A program made the translations under genes and the position numbers. From contig SOJZ01000036.1 in assembly GCA_004376295.1 (NCBI GenBank), positions 1-36,207 on the forward strand: DNA of 36,207 nucleotides, in the 5' to 3' direction. Origin of the DNA: Candidatus Bathyarchaeota archaeon (GTDB lineage: Archaea; Thermoproteota; Bathyarchaeia; Bathyarchaeales; Bathyarchaeaceae). The notes beneath the pieces are model-generated. The model ran no database searches and had not been told where the DNA came from. It worked only from the letters and a program-made list of their open reading frames with translations. Of the stretch, positions 1 to 7,198 are shown one piece after another; position 1 is the stretch's first letter; every line of letters starts with the position of its first letter.

Positions 1-108
1 ACATGCAGAACAGCCAACAACATCAAAGACGCTACACAACTAATAGAAAACGGATTCGATTACATCACACAAATAGACGGATTAAAACTATTCCGCAAAA
101 GAAAGTAA
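1..108 (+). CDS. C-terminal end of a probable tyrosine recombinase/integrase (5' end outside window)
   Basis: Frame 1 is open from the first base to a TAA at 106-108 and encodes 35 residues ending in GLKLFRKRK. The segment (…IKDATQLIENGFDYIT…) resembles, from memory, the C-terminal tail of archaeal site-specific integrases, which often finish with an 'xxIEAGFxYVxxxxGxKLFRKRK' signature. No catalytic residue lies inside the window, so this is tail similarity only. A pyrimidine-rich run at 115-130 just after the stop could act as a terminator. If correct, it marks the right edge of an integrated element or of a relic of one, consistent with the odd ORFs up to about 1500. It could instead be another lysine/arginine-rich DNA-binding protein. 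Confidence 0.5.
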   Translation, partial: TCRTANNIKDATQLIENGFDYITQIDGLKLFRKRK

Positions 109-326
109 AATATAACCCCCCTCTTTTTTCTATCAAATCGCTTCAAGCCATCATTCGCACTCGCTATGCTCGTGCTCATATCAACAAAAAGGCAAGCAAC
201 CTACCCAATAACATAAACCCTAGAATACAAAACATGGACAGGACCAAAACATGCATGCATGAAATAGTCATGAAGTGTGTGGGACTGAATTTTAATAAAT
301 ATGTGCGCACTAGCTCCTTTGTCAGT

Positions 327-524
327 TTATGCACCTTTTTTAAGCCATGAAGATTTTTTGGGTTTCGACTCTTTGCGGAAATATTCTCTGGGTTTATCGT
401 CTTTTTTCTTTGTTGTTTTATTACACCAAGGGCAGTCCCTCGGCAGTTCCGCGCCCAAGTCCCATTGCCACTGGGTGAGGCTGACGTTCCGCCTACAGGT
501 CGGGCATTGTTTAATCGCCAGCTT
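327..524 (-). pseudogene. Small zinc-ribbon protein with damaged or non-canonical start
   Basis: Reading leftwards from 524 there is a 65-residue open frame that begins KLAIKQCPTCRRN, with CPTC at residues 7-10 and CPWC at 31-34. A lysine-rich tail (KKKDDKPREYFRKESKPKK) follows, and the stop is at 327-329. The paired CxxC knuckles and a Trp/Asp-rich linker look like a genuine zinc ribbon. No ATG/GTG/TTG opens the frame: an in-frame TAG sits directly before the AAG codon. On the minus strand the bases there read GGAGATAATAG-AAG, so a single inserted A in an original ATG would explain the loss and would leave GGAG as SD. It is either a fresh pseudogene, a CTG-initiated gene or a sequence error. 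Function is unknown. Confidence 0.5.
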
Positions 525-846
525 CTATTATCTCCTTTAGGTTTTGAATTATGAGCCTAGCTAAGCTAGCTCGTTAAACCTATTAGGCTATTAGGTATTT
601 TATTAATCGCGCGAATGGGCATAACAACACTCTCTTTTTTCTGTATCAGCAAGTAATTCAAACCATTGCTCAAGTCGCTCCGCTCCATTCGCGCGCGCCT
701 AGCGCTCATCGTCACTACGTTCCGTTTGCAACAACAAACACATCTCGATACGAAACATACGTCTTAGAAATGCGCGCGTAGAACTCAGGTTCTTCATGAA
801 ACAAAACATCTAATATCAGTGCTTGAAACAGAGGTCTTGATATAAA
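525..846. other. Intergenic stretch with an 11-bp inverted repeat and GCGCGC runs
   Basis: No convincing gene is seen. The sequence CGCGCGAATGG (608-618) is repeated in inverted orientation as CCATTCGCGCG (685-695), 66 bases apart. Alternating CG runs occur at 690-699 and 771-779. A TAGCTAAGCTAGCT-type near-palindrome lies at about 556-571. The 81-residue minus-strand frame across 715-960 overlaps the more plausible plus-strand gene at 847 and has no recognisable features. Confidence 0.4.
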
Positions 847-1503
847 ATGGATTACTTTGTTTGTTGGCAGTTTACTAAGAGAAATTCTCTCCCTTATACA
901 TCTCAAGAAGAAATTATTGTTTCTAATTTGATTCCTTTGGTCAGAAGTAAGACTTTCCAAGCGAAAGTAACTAGTTTCTATATAACAAGAATCTTTCTTA
1001 CAACAGTTAGATTACAGATATTTACAACAGATGAACACTTGGAAGACATTCAAAGAATTATTGAATCTTCTACATCTTCACTTTTGTTATATGAAAAGAA
1101 CGGTCCGAATTCAAACCCCAAAGTAGTGAGTGGGTATGGACCCCCTGAATATGAAGTAGATTTTCGGGAATATCTAGAAGACATCACAAAAATAGGTCTC
1201 GAACTACTATTAGGAGATTTGAATCTTGCCAAGCGGTTTGCAGTGAGTGCTCGTTTTGAAAGTCAGCCTCGTGGAACTTTACACCCACAAGAAATACTTG
1301 GAGAACACTTTCATGATTCTAGCGAGTATTATCGTTCACTAGAAAGAGACACCAATAGACTTATCGAATTTTGGGATAGGTTCCGTCTTCATTATGTAAA
1401 TCGTACGCCTTGGGACCATTTCTATTACAATATAGTATTAGGAGCAGATGCTCCTCCTGGTGTTTCTCGTGAGCAATTTGTCGAAGCTATCGGACTCTCT
1501 TGA
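847..1503 (+). CDS. Orphan hypothetical protein (218 aa)
   Basis: I do not recognise this protein. It is soluble, with no signal peptide, membrane helix or cysteine pair, and is rich in aromatic residues (MDYFVCWQF at the start, WDHFYYN near residue 190). The C-terminal half is predicted helical (LEDITKIGLELLLGDLNLAKRF; SSEYYRSLERDTNRLIEFWDRFRLHYV). There is a weak overall resemblance to the C-terminal domain of lantibiotic/thiopeptide dehydratase-associated proteins (an early arginine in a beta-rich half, a YGPPEYEV segment, then helices), but it is too weak to name. The ATG is the first in frame, and no clear SD precedes it. It stands alone between palindrome-rich spacers, next to the presumed integrase tail, so it may be cargo of a decayed element. 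Confidence 0.6.
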   Translation: MDYFVCWQFTKRNSLPYTSQEEIIVSNLIPLVRSKTFQAKVTSFYITRIFLTTVRLQIFTTDEHLEDIQRIIESSTSSLLLYEKNGPNSNPKVVSGYGPPEYEVDFREYLEDITKIGLELLLGDLNLAKRFAVSARFESQPRGTLHPQEILGEHFHDSSEYYRSLERDTNRLIEFWDRFRLHYVNRTPWDHFYYNIVLGADAPPGVSREQFVEAIGLS

Positions 1504-1755
1504 ATGAAGGCAGCGCGCGCAACAAACTTAGGGGGAAACCTTCTGTTTCCCCCTACTTGCATCTCTCCAAGATACCCCCTTCTGAGACCATGCATGCATT
1601 CTTGTAGTAGGTGAACAGTGACCAAACTCATATTATTGGTTATTTGCTCGCTTTACATACGTCGTCCTTCGCTGAGGAAAGAAGTTGAGGCTTAGAACCA
1701 AGCCTTTATGAATAGCTCCTACTGATATCGGATGTCCTTATAAAGAGGTGCTCAA
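1504..1755. promoter_or_regulatory. Spacer upstream of the TBP gene with palindromes and an SD
   Basis: This 252-base spacer holds an alternating GCGCGCGC run (1513-1520), a TGCATGCA palindrome (1591-1598) and a hairpin with arms AGGCTT/AAGCCT (about 1689-1706). GAGGTG at 1745-1750 serves as SD for the GTG start of TBP at 1756. AT-rich stretches at about 1650-1658 and 1704-1711 are possible TATA boxes, but neither is decisive. Confidence 0.4.
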
Positions 1756-2313
1756 GTGCCAGAGGTTAAAGCTTCAATCAACATTGAAAACGTTGTTGCA
1801 TCCGCATCATTGGATCAAAGAATTGACTTGAACGATGTCGTGAAAAGTTTTCCTGGAGTTGAATATCGTCCAGAACAGTTCCCAGGACTCGTTTTTCGTT
1901 TGAAAAAGCCGAAAACAGCCACTCTGATATTTAATTCAGGGAAAATGGTTTGCACAGGAGCCAAGTCGGAAAAAATGGCGAGAAGGGCAGTAATGAAAGT
2001 CGTCAAAGAACTGAAGGAAGGCGGAATACTAATCATTGGCAAGCCGAAGATAAAGATACAGAACATCGTCGCTTCAGCAGGCCTAAGAGGAAATATTGAA
2101 CTTGAAAAGGCAACTTATTCACTGGGGAAAACCATGTACGAGCCTGAACAATTCCCTGGTCTAATCTACCGAATGGCCGAACCGAAAGTCGTGATACTTC
2201 TATTCGCAAGCGGAAAACTGGTATGTACAGGAGCTAAGCACGAAGAAGATGTTTATCAAGCAGTCAACATACTCCATCAGAGACTTGAAGATAAAGAGCT
2301 GATATACTACTAG
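1756..2313 (+). CDS. tbp: TATA-box-binding protein (TBP)
   Basis: This is the archaeal general transcription factor that binds and bends the TATA box and recruits TFB and RNA polymerase. The 185-residue protein has the two imperfect TBP repeats, with the hallmark strands repeated as FPGLVFRLKKPKTATLIFNSGK (from residue 42) and FPGLIYRMAEPKVVILLFASGK (from residue 133), each followed by VCTGAK. Length matches the family (180-190). The tail ends DKELIYY and lacks the acidic C-terminal extension seen in some euryarchaeal TBPs. Start is GTG at 1756, placed by GAGGTG five bases upstream and by the usual N-terminus (PEVKASINIENVVASA). The gene is monocistronic, and a TGCATGCA palindrome lies 20 bases after the stop. 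Confidence 0.97.
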   Translation: MPEVKASINIENVVASASLDQRIDLNDVVKSFPGVEYRPEQFPGLVFRLKKPKTATLIFNSGKMVCTGAKSEKMARRAVMKVVKELKEGGILIIGKPKIKIQNIVASAGLRGNIELEKATYSLGKTMYEPEQFPGLIYRMAEPKVVILLFASGKLVCTGAKHEEDVYQAVNILHQRLEDKELIYY

Positions 2314-2772
2314 ACGTAGTTGAATTCTCTCCATGCATGCATTAGACTTCATACTCCTTATTTAGAGCATCATTTATCTAACATTCAGAAAGAGGTAAAC
2401 ACACCACCTATTTTCCAGATAGAAAGAGGTAAACAACATGAAACAAACAAACCCTCTAGAAAATACTAAGCCCGTAAGACGGGTTACGTCCAGCACACCA
2501 GCCCTTTTAGACTGTATACCGTCTTGCATGCATGCAGCTAGCTTCGGATTCAAATAACTATGAAAAAGGTTATATGCAAGTTCAATCCATTGGAATCTGT
2601 ATATCATATATTGAAAAGCCAATTTTAAGTTAGGTCTTCGGGGGATATCTCCACTGTTTAGGGGTTTGGAAAAGCCCCTCAAACTCGGTTAGATTTGTAC
2701 TTTCTTATGGAAAAAGCGGTTGGGTAGGGGTAATCAATTGATTAATAAGTCTTGATGTAGAAAAGTAGTCTC
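2314..2772. other. Long spacer with a duplicated SD-like repeat, hairpins and TGCATGCA motifs
   Basis: No firm gene is seen in these 459 bases. Visible structure: TGCATGCA at 2334-2341 and twice, overlapping, at 2525-2536; a perfect 15-base direct repeat AGAAAGAGGTAAACA at 2387-2401 and 2421-2435; and a small hairpin CCCGT-AAG-ACGGG near 2471-2483. A strong hairpin also lies at 2656-2684 (GTTTAGGGG … CCCCTCAAAC, one bulged base). The second repeat copy is followed three bases later by ATG 2438, opening a 39-residue frame to 2557 with no recognisable homology. A structured RNA or a short leader peptide is possible, but neither is proven. Confidence 0.4.
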
Positions 2773-4131
2773 ATGTATTTACAAAAAATTTACGAATACA
2801 TTGACGACCATTCCCAAAAATTCATCGGCGATCTCGTCCGACTTGTAAAACAGCCAAGTGTGTCAGCGAAAGGAGAGGGAATGCAGGAGTGCGCAGAAAT
2901 GGTGGAGAAAATGATGAGAGAAGTTGGTCTCTCCACAAGAATTATTCCAGAAGAGGAGGGGAACCCCGTTGTTTACGGCGAAATAAAATCAGAGACATCA
3001 AAAAAGACGCTTTTATTCTATAACCATTACGACGTTCAGCCACCAGAACCACTTGAAGAATGGATTTGCGCCCCGTTCAGCGGCGAAATACGCGACGGAA
3101 AAATATACGGCAGAGGAGTATCCGACGACAAAGGAAACATTGTTTCTAGGCTAAAGGTTGTTCAAGCCTTTCTAGAAACCGTGGGAAGCGTTCCAGTTAA
3201 CATAAAATTCGTGATCGAAGGAGAAGAAGAGATAGGGAGTCCCCACTTACCACCCGTCATTCAAAAGCATAAAAACCTCTTTTCAGCCAATGCAGCCATC
3301 TGGGAATTTGGAGGCACCGACCGAAAAGGGCGCCCCGATGTCTACCTAGGACTAAAAGGCGTTTTATCCGTCGAGTTAAGAGCTAAAGGTGCCAGCAGAG
3401 ATGTGCATTCCGCGAATGCTCCACTTGTTCCCAACCCCGCTTGGCGTCTGACATGGGCGCTGAACACGTTGAAAAACGAAAAAGACGAAATTTTGATCGA
3501 TGGCTTTTACGACAATGTTGAAACTCCCTCCGCTGAGGAGATTGAGTGTCTTAAAACTATTCGCTACGAGGAAGAGGAAGAAAAGAAAGAGTTAGGGTTA
3601 AAGGAGTACCTTCACAACGTGTCTGGACTAGACGTCCCAAAAGCGTTGTTGTATCAGCCTACATGCACGATCAACGGATTCATCACTGGATATACGGATG
3701 TGGGCTCCAAAACCGTGTTACCTAACAAGGCGATGGCAAAACTAGATTTTCGTCTAGTTCCCCGCCAGATGCCAGATGAAATCTTTGACAAACTCGTGAG
3801 ACATCTAAAAAATCGTGGGTTCGGGGACATTGAAGTGATTAATCACGGTTCAACGGAACCCGTAAAGACACCGATCAACGACAAGTTTGTTCAAACGGTT
3901 ATAAAAACTGCTGAAAAAGTCTACAGCAAAGAAGCCTCCATATATCCGACGAGCGCTGCGTCTGGGCCGATGCACCTGTTTCGAAACAGGCTTGGCTATC
4001 CTGTTGTTTCGGTTGGGTGTAGCCACGCAGAATCACGTGCACATGCACCTAACGAAAACATCACAGTGGAAGGATTCATTAAAGGAACAAAATTCATAGC
4101 CACACTTGTACACGAGTTTAGTATGTCTTAA
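2773..4131 (+). CDS. M20-family zinc dipeptidase/carboxypeptidase
   Basis: This is a di-zinc metallopeptidase of the M20 (ArgE/DapE/carnosinase-like) family, a cytoplasmic enzyme that hydrolyses dipeptides or N-acyl amino acids. The 452 residues match the CNDP-type branch. Metal-site motifs are in order: YNHYDVQPP with His85, GRGVSDDKG with bridging Asp118, EGEEEIGS with the catalytic/metal glutamates at 152-153, and a C-terminal SRAHAPNE supplying the last histidine. The lid/dimerisation domain lies between about 195 and 320. Start is ATG 2773; no strong SD is visible (TGTAGAAAAG upstream). The 3' end lies 25 bases before the translin gene, so the two may be co-transcribed. Substrate cannot be read from sequence. 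Confidence 0.9.
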   Translation: MYLQKIYEYIDDHSQKFIGDLVRLVKQPSVSAKGEGMQECAEMVEKMMREVGLSTRIIPEEEGNPVVYGEIKSETSKKTLLFYNHYDVQPPEPLEEWICAPFSGEIRDGKIYGRGVSDDKGNIVSRLKVVQAFLETVGSVPVNIKFVIEGEEEIGSPHLPPVIQKHKNLFSANAAIWEFGGTDRKGRPDVYLGLKGVLSVELRAKGASRDVHSANAPLVPNPAWRLTWALNTLKNEKDEILIDGFYDNVETPSAEEIECLKTIRYEEEEEKKELGLKEYLHNVSGLDVPKALLYQPTCTINGFITGYTDVGSKTVLPNKAMAKLDFRLVPRQMPDEIFDKLVRHLKNRGFGDIEVINHGSTEPVKTPINDKFVQTVIKTAEKVYSKEASIYPTSAASGPMHLFRNRLGYPVVSVGCSHAESRAHAPNENITVEGFIKGTKFIATLVHEFSMS

Positions 4132-4156
4132 GTTAATGCCTTTGGTCGTGAATTAC

Positions 4157-4807
4157 ATGTCACTGAAATCACTTCTTGGCAAGATTCAAGACGAGCTGAG
4201 GAAGAGAGAAGAGATTCGAGAAGCAGTTAAAAACGACATGCGTAAAGCAACCCGCTTGTCGAAACAATCGATTCTTTTTACGCACCAAAAAAGATTTGAC
4301 GATGCGAGAAGATTGCTTAAGGAAGCAAACGGGCTGTTTGCCAAACTTCGCAAAGTGTCGAAAAGCCATCCAGACTTGGTTTACTCTGGTTCAGTCAATG
4401 CAGCATTTGAGGAATACACTGAAGCGCACGTACTCCTCAGATTGATTGAGAAAAATCAGTTTGTCGGCCCTGAGGAACTCGGGGTTCCATCGATTTCTTA
4501 CGTGCTTGGACTAGTGGATGTCATTGGAGAACTGAGACGTGACGCTCTTGATTCGCTTCGAAAAGGAGACTTGAAAACGGCGGAAAACTATCTTCAAATG
4601 ATGGAACACATTTATGTTGAGCTTACGGCTATGGACGATGCCTACTTCCTTGTTCCAGGATTGCGAAGAAAATGCGACATTGTCAGACGTGTAATCGAAG
4701 CTACCAGAGGAGACGTTACGATTGATGCTCGAAGAACCTCGTTGGAAAGCGCTATAAAAAGGCTTACGAAAGTCGTTGAAAGAAAAAGCAAGAGTGAAAA
4801 GAGCTAA
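4157..4807 (+). CDS. Translin-family protein
   Basis: This all-helical archaeal translin homologue belongs to a family that forms octameric RNA/DNA-binding barrels; some members have endoribonuclease activity. Family features include ELRKREEIREAVKNDMRKATRLSKQ near the N-terminus, the pattern AFEEYTEAHVLLRLI (about residues 78-92), GVPSISYVLGLVDVIGELRR and DALDSLRKGDLKTAENYLQMMEHIYVEL. Start is placed at ATG 4157 (MSLKSLLGKIQ…) because the helical family core begins there. Earlier in-frame codons at 4106 and 4136 either overlap the preceding stop or add a non-helical leader, and none has a good SD. The lysine-rich tail is typical. It lies just after the M20 peptidase and before endonuclease V, in a loose run of plus-strand genes. 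Confidence 0.85.
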   Translation: MSLKSLLGKIQDELRKREEIREAVKNDMRKATRLSKQSILFTHQKRFDDARRLLKEANGLFAKLRKVSKSHPDLVYSGSVNAAFEEYTEAHVLLRLIEKNQFVGPEELGVPSISYVLGLVDVIGELRRDALDSLRKGDLKTAENYLQMMEHIYVELTAMDDAYFLVPGLRRKCDIVRRVIEATRGDVTIDARRTSLESAIKRLTKVVERKSKSEKS

Positions 4808-4859
4808 GATCAGATAACAATATCTTGGAGCTAATTGTCTCACCGAGGCTTAGACGAAG

Positions 4860-5519
4860 TTGCCTATCAGACTTAGCCCAAGGTTTTCCGTAGAGAAAGC
4901 ACACGCTATGCAGTTACAGTTGTCCAAACTGGTGATACGTAAGGATATGCTCCCTGAAACTATCCACTACGTAGCTGGGGTGGACGTTGCGTACAAAAAG
5001 AGAATATCCATTGGCGCCGTGGCTGTTCTCGACTTCGCTTCATTATCACTCATAGAATCACAGGTGGCTCACGTCAAAACAAGATTCCCTTACATCCCCA
5101 CCTTGCTCTCTTTTAGAGAAATTCCGCCAGTCTTTTCAGCTATAAGAAAACTACAGGTGCATCCAGATGTTTTTCTAGTCGACGCTCATGGAATCATGCA
5201 TCCCTATCAACTCGGTTTCGCTGCCCATCTAGGTTTAGTGATAGACAAACCTACGATAGGTGTTGCAAAAAGCCCTTTATATGGTAAGGTTGAATCTGCC
5301 ACTGATCAAGAGTGGGTGCCTATTATGGATAAGGAAAAAATCATTGGTGCCAAGCTTTTCACAAAGGCGGGAAAAGAACCGGTATACGTTAGTATTGGGC
5401 ACAAAGTTTCATTACAAAGAGCCATAAACATAGTAACTCGTTGCATACGACTTCATAGAATCCCTGAGCCCACATGGAAAGCCCACATAATAGCGAATGA
5501 AGAGAAAAGTAAAACTTAG
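4860..5519 (+). CDS. nfi: Endonuclease V (deoxyinosine 3' endonuclease)
   Basis: This enzyme cleaves DNA at the second phosphodiester 3' of deoxyinosine, repairing adenine deamination; some homologues act on inosine in RNA. Motifs match the RNase H-like EndoV fold: AGVDVAY with Asp42, the PYIP wedge followed by TLLSFRE with Glu87, VDAHG with Asp108, then HPYQLGFAAHLG. YKK at 45-47 and GVAKSPLYG also fit. The 219-residue length is normal. TTG 4860 is used as the start because conserved family sequence (FSVEKAHAMQLQLSKLV) begins upstream of the first ATG at 4908; GAGG at 4844-4847 is a weak SD. It follows translin by 52 bases. Confidence 0.93.
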   Translation: MPIRLSPRFSVEKAHAMQLQLSKLVIRKDMLPETIHYVAGVDVAYKKRISIGAVAVLDFASLSLIESQVAHVKTRFPYIPTLLSFREIPPVFSAIRKLQVHPDVFLVDAHGIMHPYQLGFAAHLGLVIDKPTIGVAKSPLYGKVESATDQEWVPIMDKEKIIGAKLFTKAGKEPVYVSIGHKVSLQRAINIVTRCIRLHRIPEPTWKAHIIANEEKSKT

Positions 5520-5600
5520 CAAGATATCCTTTTTAACAAAAAACTCGACAAGCATAAAATAAGAGTAAGCCGATGGTTGTAGATTGACGGAGGAGTACTT

Positions 5601-6290
5601 TTGGACCCTCGACTTGAGAAGATCGTGAAAAAAATAAGGGATAAATCGCTTCGGGAAAAAGTATCTTCAATCATCGAAAACCCCTTGGTCGAAATAGAGG
5701 GAAAAGTGTACACTGGTTTACCTCTAAATAGATCACCTGCCGGCTTGTCCCGTCATCACAGTTACCCAGAAGGCTTTCTTGAACACACGATGGCTTCAAC
5801 TGAGATCGCCTTAACACTCTGCAAGGTCATCGAGAAAATCTATCACGGGAAGATAGACAGAGATCTGGTAATCGCAGGGATGGTTTTGCACGACATCTTC
5901 AAGCCCCTAACCTACAAAGAAGAAGAAAACGGAACCTACGGAACAACCCCCTTAGGCGAACGAATTGACCACCTGACACTTGCTGTTTCAGAACTTGTTC
6001 AAAGAGGCTTCCCCCTTAACCTGATCCACATAGTTTGTGCGCATCATGGAGGCCAGGCAGGACCCATCTGGCCTAGAACAATCGAAGCATTAGTTTGCCA
6101 CCTGGCAGACATCACGGATTCCCGACTAAACGGTGAGGTGTTGAGAGCAGCAAGATATCTTTCAAGAACAGCTACTGGCGAGGAACTACACATCACCACG
6201 TCGAAGGAAGCCTTCGAAATAGTTCACTCGAAAGTGATCGAAGGTTGGGATGGGGTAAAAAAAACTGTGGAGAAGATAAGACAGGCCTAA
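5601..6290 (+). CDS. HD-domain metal-dependent phosphohydrolase (MptB-like)
   Basis: This HD-superfamily phosphohydrolase has the metal ligands in order: EGFLEHT with His62, VLHDIFKP with the His97-Asp98 doublet, CAHHGGQ with His148/149, and HLADITD with Asp170. The HHSYPEGFLEHT block and ~230-residue length recall the archaeal cyclic-phosphate phosphodiesterase MptB (dihydroneopterin 2',3'-cyclic phosphate) of tetrahydromethanopterin synthesis, but the specific substrate is inference. TTG 5601 is selected by a strong GGAGG at about 5590. The gene converges with the metallophosphoesterase 10 bases downstream. A general nucleotide phosphohydrolase is the alternative. Confidence 0.8.
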   Translation: MDPRLEKIVKKIRDKSLREKVSSIIENPLVEIEGKVYTGLPLNRSPAGLSRHHSYPEGFLEHTMASTEIALTLCKVIEKIYHGKIDRDLVIAGMVLHDIFKPLTYKEEENGTYGTTPLGERIDHLTLAVSELVQRGFPLNLIHIVCAHHGGQAGPIWPRTIEALVCHLADITDSRLNGEVLRAARYLSRTATGEELHITTSKEAFEIVHSKVIEGWDGVKKTVEKIRQA

Positions 6291-6300
6291 TGTGTGAATT

Positions 6301-6798
6301 TCACGTCAGCGGAATTATCTTCGCGTCGAGCGTTTCAGTGTTCAGCGTAGCTATGGTCGATTTTCCAGTAACGTATCCGCAGACTTCCCCTGGGTTTATG
6401 ACAAGCGTTTTTTCCTTCCTGTAAGTTTTCGCCATGTGCGTATGACCATGCACAATCACGTCGTGGCTCTCTGCGTCGATGAGTGAATGAAGCAGCTCCT
6501 CGTCTTTTCCGTGCAACATCGCAATTCTTAGGCCATCGATTTTAACTTCGGCGAACGCTCTACGAAGGTCGAATCCATATTCTGCAAACTTCTTTCTCAG
6601 CAGTTCATGATCGCCGTCGTTATTGCCAAAAATCCCAATTAGATTGGCTTTTAAGGGTTTGAAGCGTGGAATTACAAAGCCTGCGATGTAGTCTCCGGCG
6701 TGCAAGACCAATTCAACCTTTTCTTCGTTTAGCCTTTTCACAGCTTTGTCTACTAGAGGCAGGTTATCATGCGTGTCCGCCATTATTCCTATAATCAT
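6301..6798 (-). CDS. YfcE/MJ0936-type metallophosphoesterase
   Basis: This small calcineurin-like phosphodiesterase has the di-metal motifs of the YfcE/MJ0936 group: MADTHDN (Asp8, His10), LHAGDY (Asp36), FGNNDGD (Asn59), MLHGKDE and VIVHGHTHMAK. Members hydrolyse model phosphodiesters such as bis-p-nitrophenyl phosphate; the natural substrate is uncertain. The 165-residue length is typical. Start is ATG 6798, preceded on the minus strand by GGTGAGAGT, a usable SD. It lies directly downstream, on the same strand, of the degraded oxidoreductase gamma-subunit gene, so it may once have been the last gene of that transcript. Confidence 0.9.
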   Translation of the reverse strand: MIIGIMADTHDNLPLVDKAVKRLNEEKVELVLHAGDYIAGFVIPRFKPLKANLIGIFGNNDGDHELLRKKFAEYGFDLRRAFAEVKIDGLRIAMLHGKDEELLHSLIDAESHDVIVHGHTHMAKTYRKEKTLVINPGEVCGYVTGKSTIATLNTETLDAKIIPLT

Positions 6799-6872
6799 AT
6801 ACTCTCACCATAATGTGGCTTTAACATCTTTACGCATAAAGAGTATTACTTTTAAAAATATCTATTCTAAAT

Positions 6873-7170
6873 TCATCTGGCTTCTCTTTTCCCTAAAAGC
6901 TTCTTCCCGTACTCATAGCCTTCATCAAATGATGCCAAGTTCAACTCTTTAGTTCCCTTGGGAACGTTACTGAGAATAGCCTTTTTTCATGGCCTCTGCG
7001 GTCACCAAATTGGTTGTGGAAGCGAAGGCGCCGAGCATAACAACGTTGGCAACGATTGTTGAACGCACGCATACACGTCTTTCTTATACAGCGGAATCAA
7101 GTCAAGACCTTTACGTTTGTAAACCTTTATATTCAAGCGAAATCCTAGAAAAATACGTTGCAGAGGCTTA
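6873..7170 (-). pseudogene. Frameshifted remnant of a 2-oxoacid:ferredoxin oxidoreductase gamma subunit
   Basis: No intact minus-strand frame exists, but joining three frames gives GLDLIPLYKKDVYACVQQ, then STIVANVVMLGAF followed by ASTTNLVTAEAMKK, then AILSNVPKGTKELNLASFDEGYEYGKK, ending at TGA 6873-6875. The middle and last pieces match the conserved C-terminal half of gamma subunits of pyruvate/2-oxoglutarate:ferredoxin oxidoreductases ('vANMVMLGAl… lvs.ea…al……elN..A…Gye'). One shift sits at the A6 run of the AEAMKK codons (about 7000) and a second around 7060. The N-terminal ~70 residues, including the first glycine-rich motif, are missing. The remnant stops where the aconitase leader begins, suggesting truncation when the neighbouring block arrived. 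The short plus-strand frame over 6989-7171 is its antisense shadow. Confidence 0.72.
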
Positions 7171-7198
7171 AACAAAGTGGCTGAGGAGGAAAATATGT

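Noticed and set aside
109-326. CRISPR or repeat array near the left edge
   Set aside because: No regularly spaced repeats; only single palindromes and a pyrimidine tract are present.
715-960. 81-residue minus-strand frame
   Set aside because: Overlaps the longer 847-1503 gene, has no SD and no recognisable motif.
2374-2682. 102-residue minus-strand frame downstream of TBP
   Set aside because: No SD or family motif; it spans hairpins and repeated elements that suggest non-coding DNA.
6989-7171. 60-residue plus-strand frame before aconitase
   Set aside because: It is the antisense of the oxidoreductase gamma-subunit remnant; the minus-strand frames carry the recognisable protein similarity.
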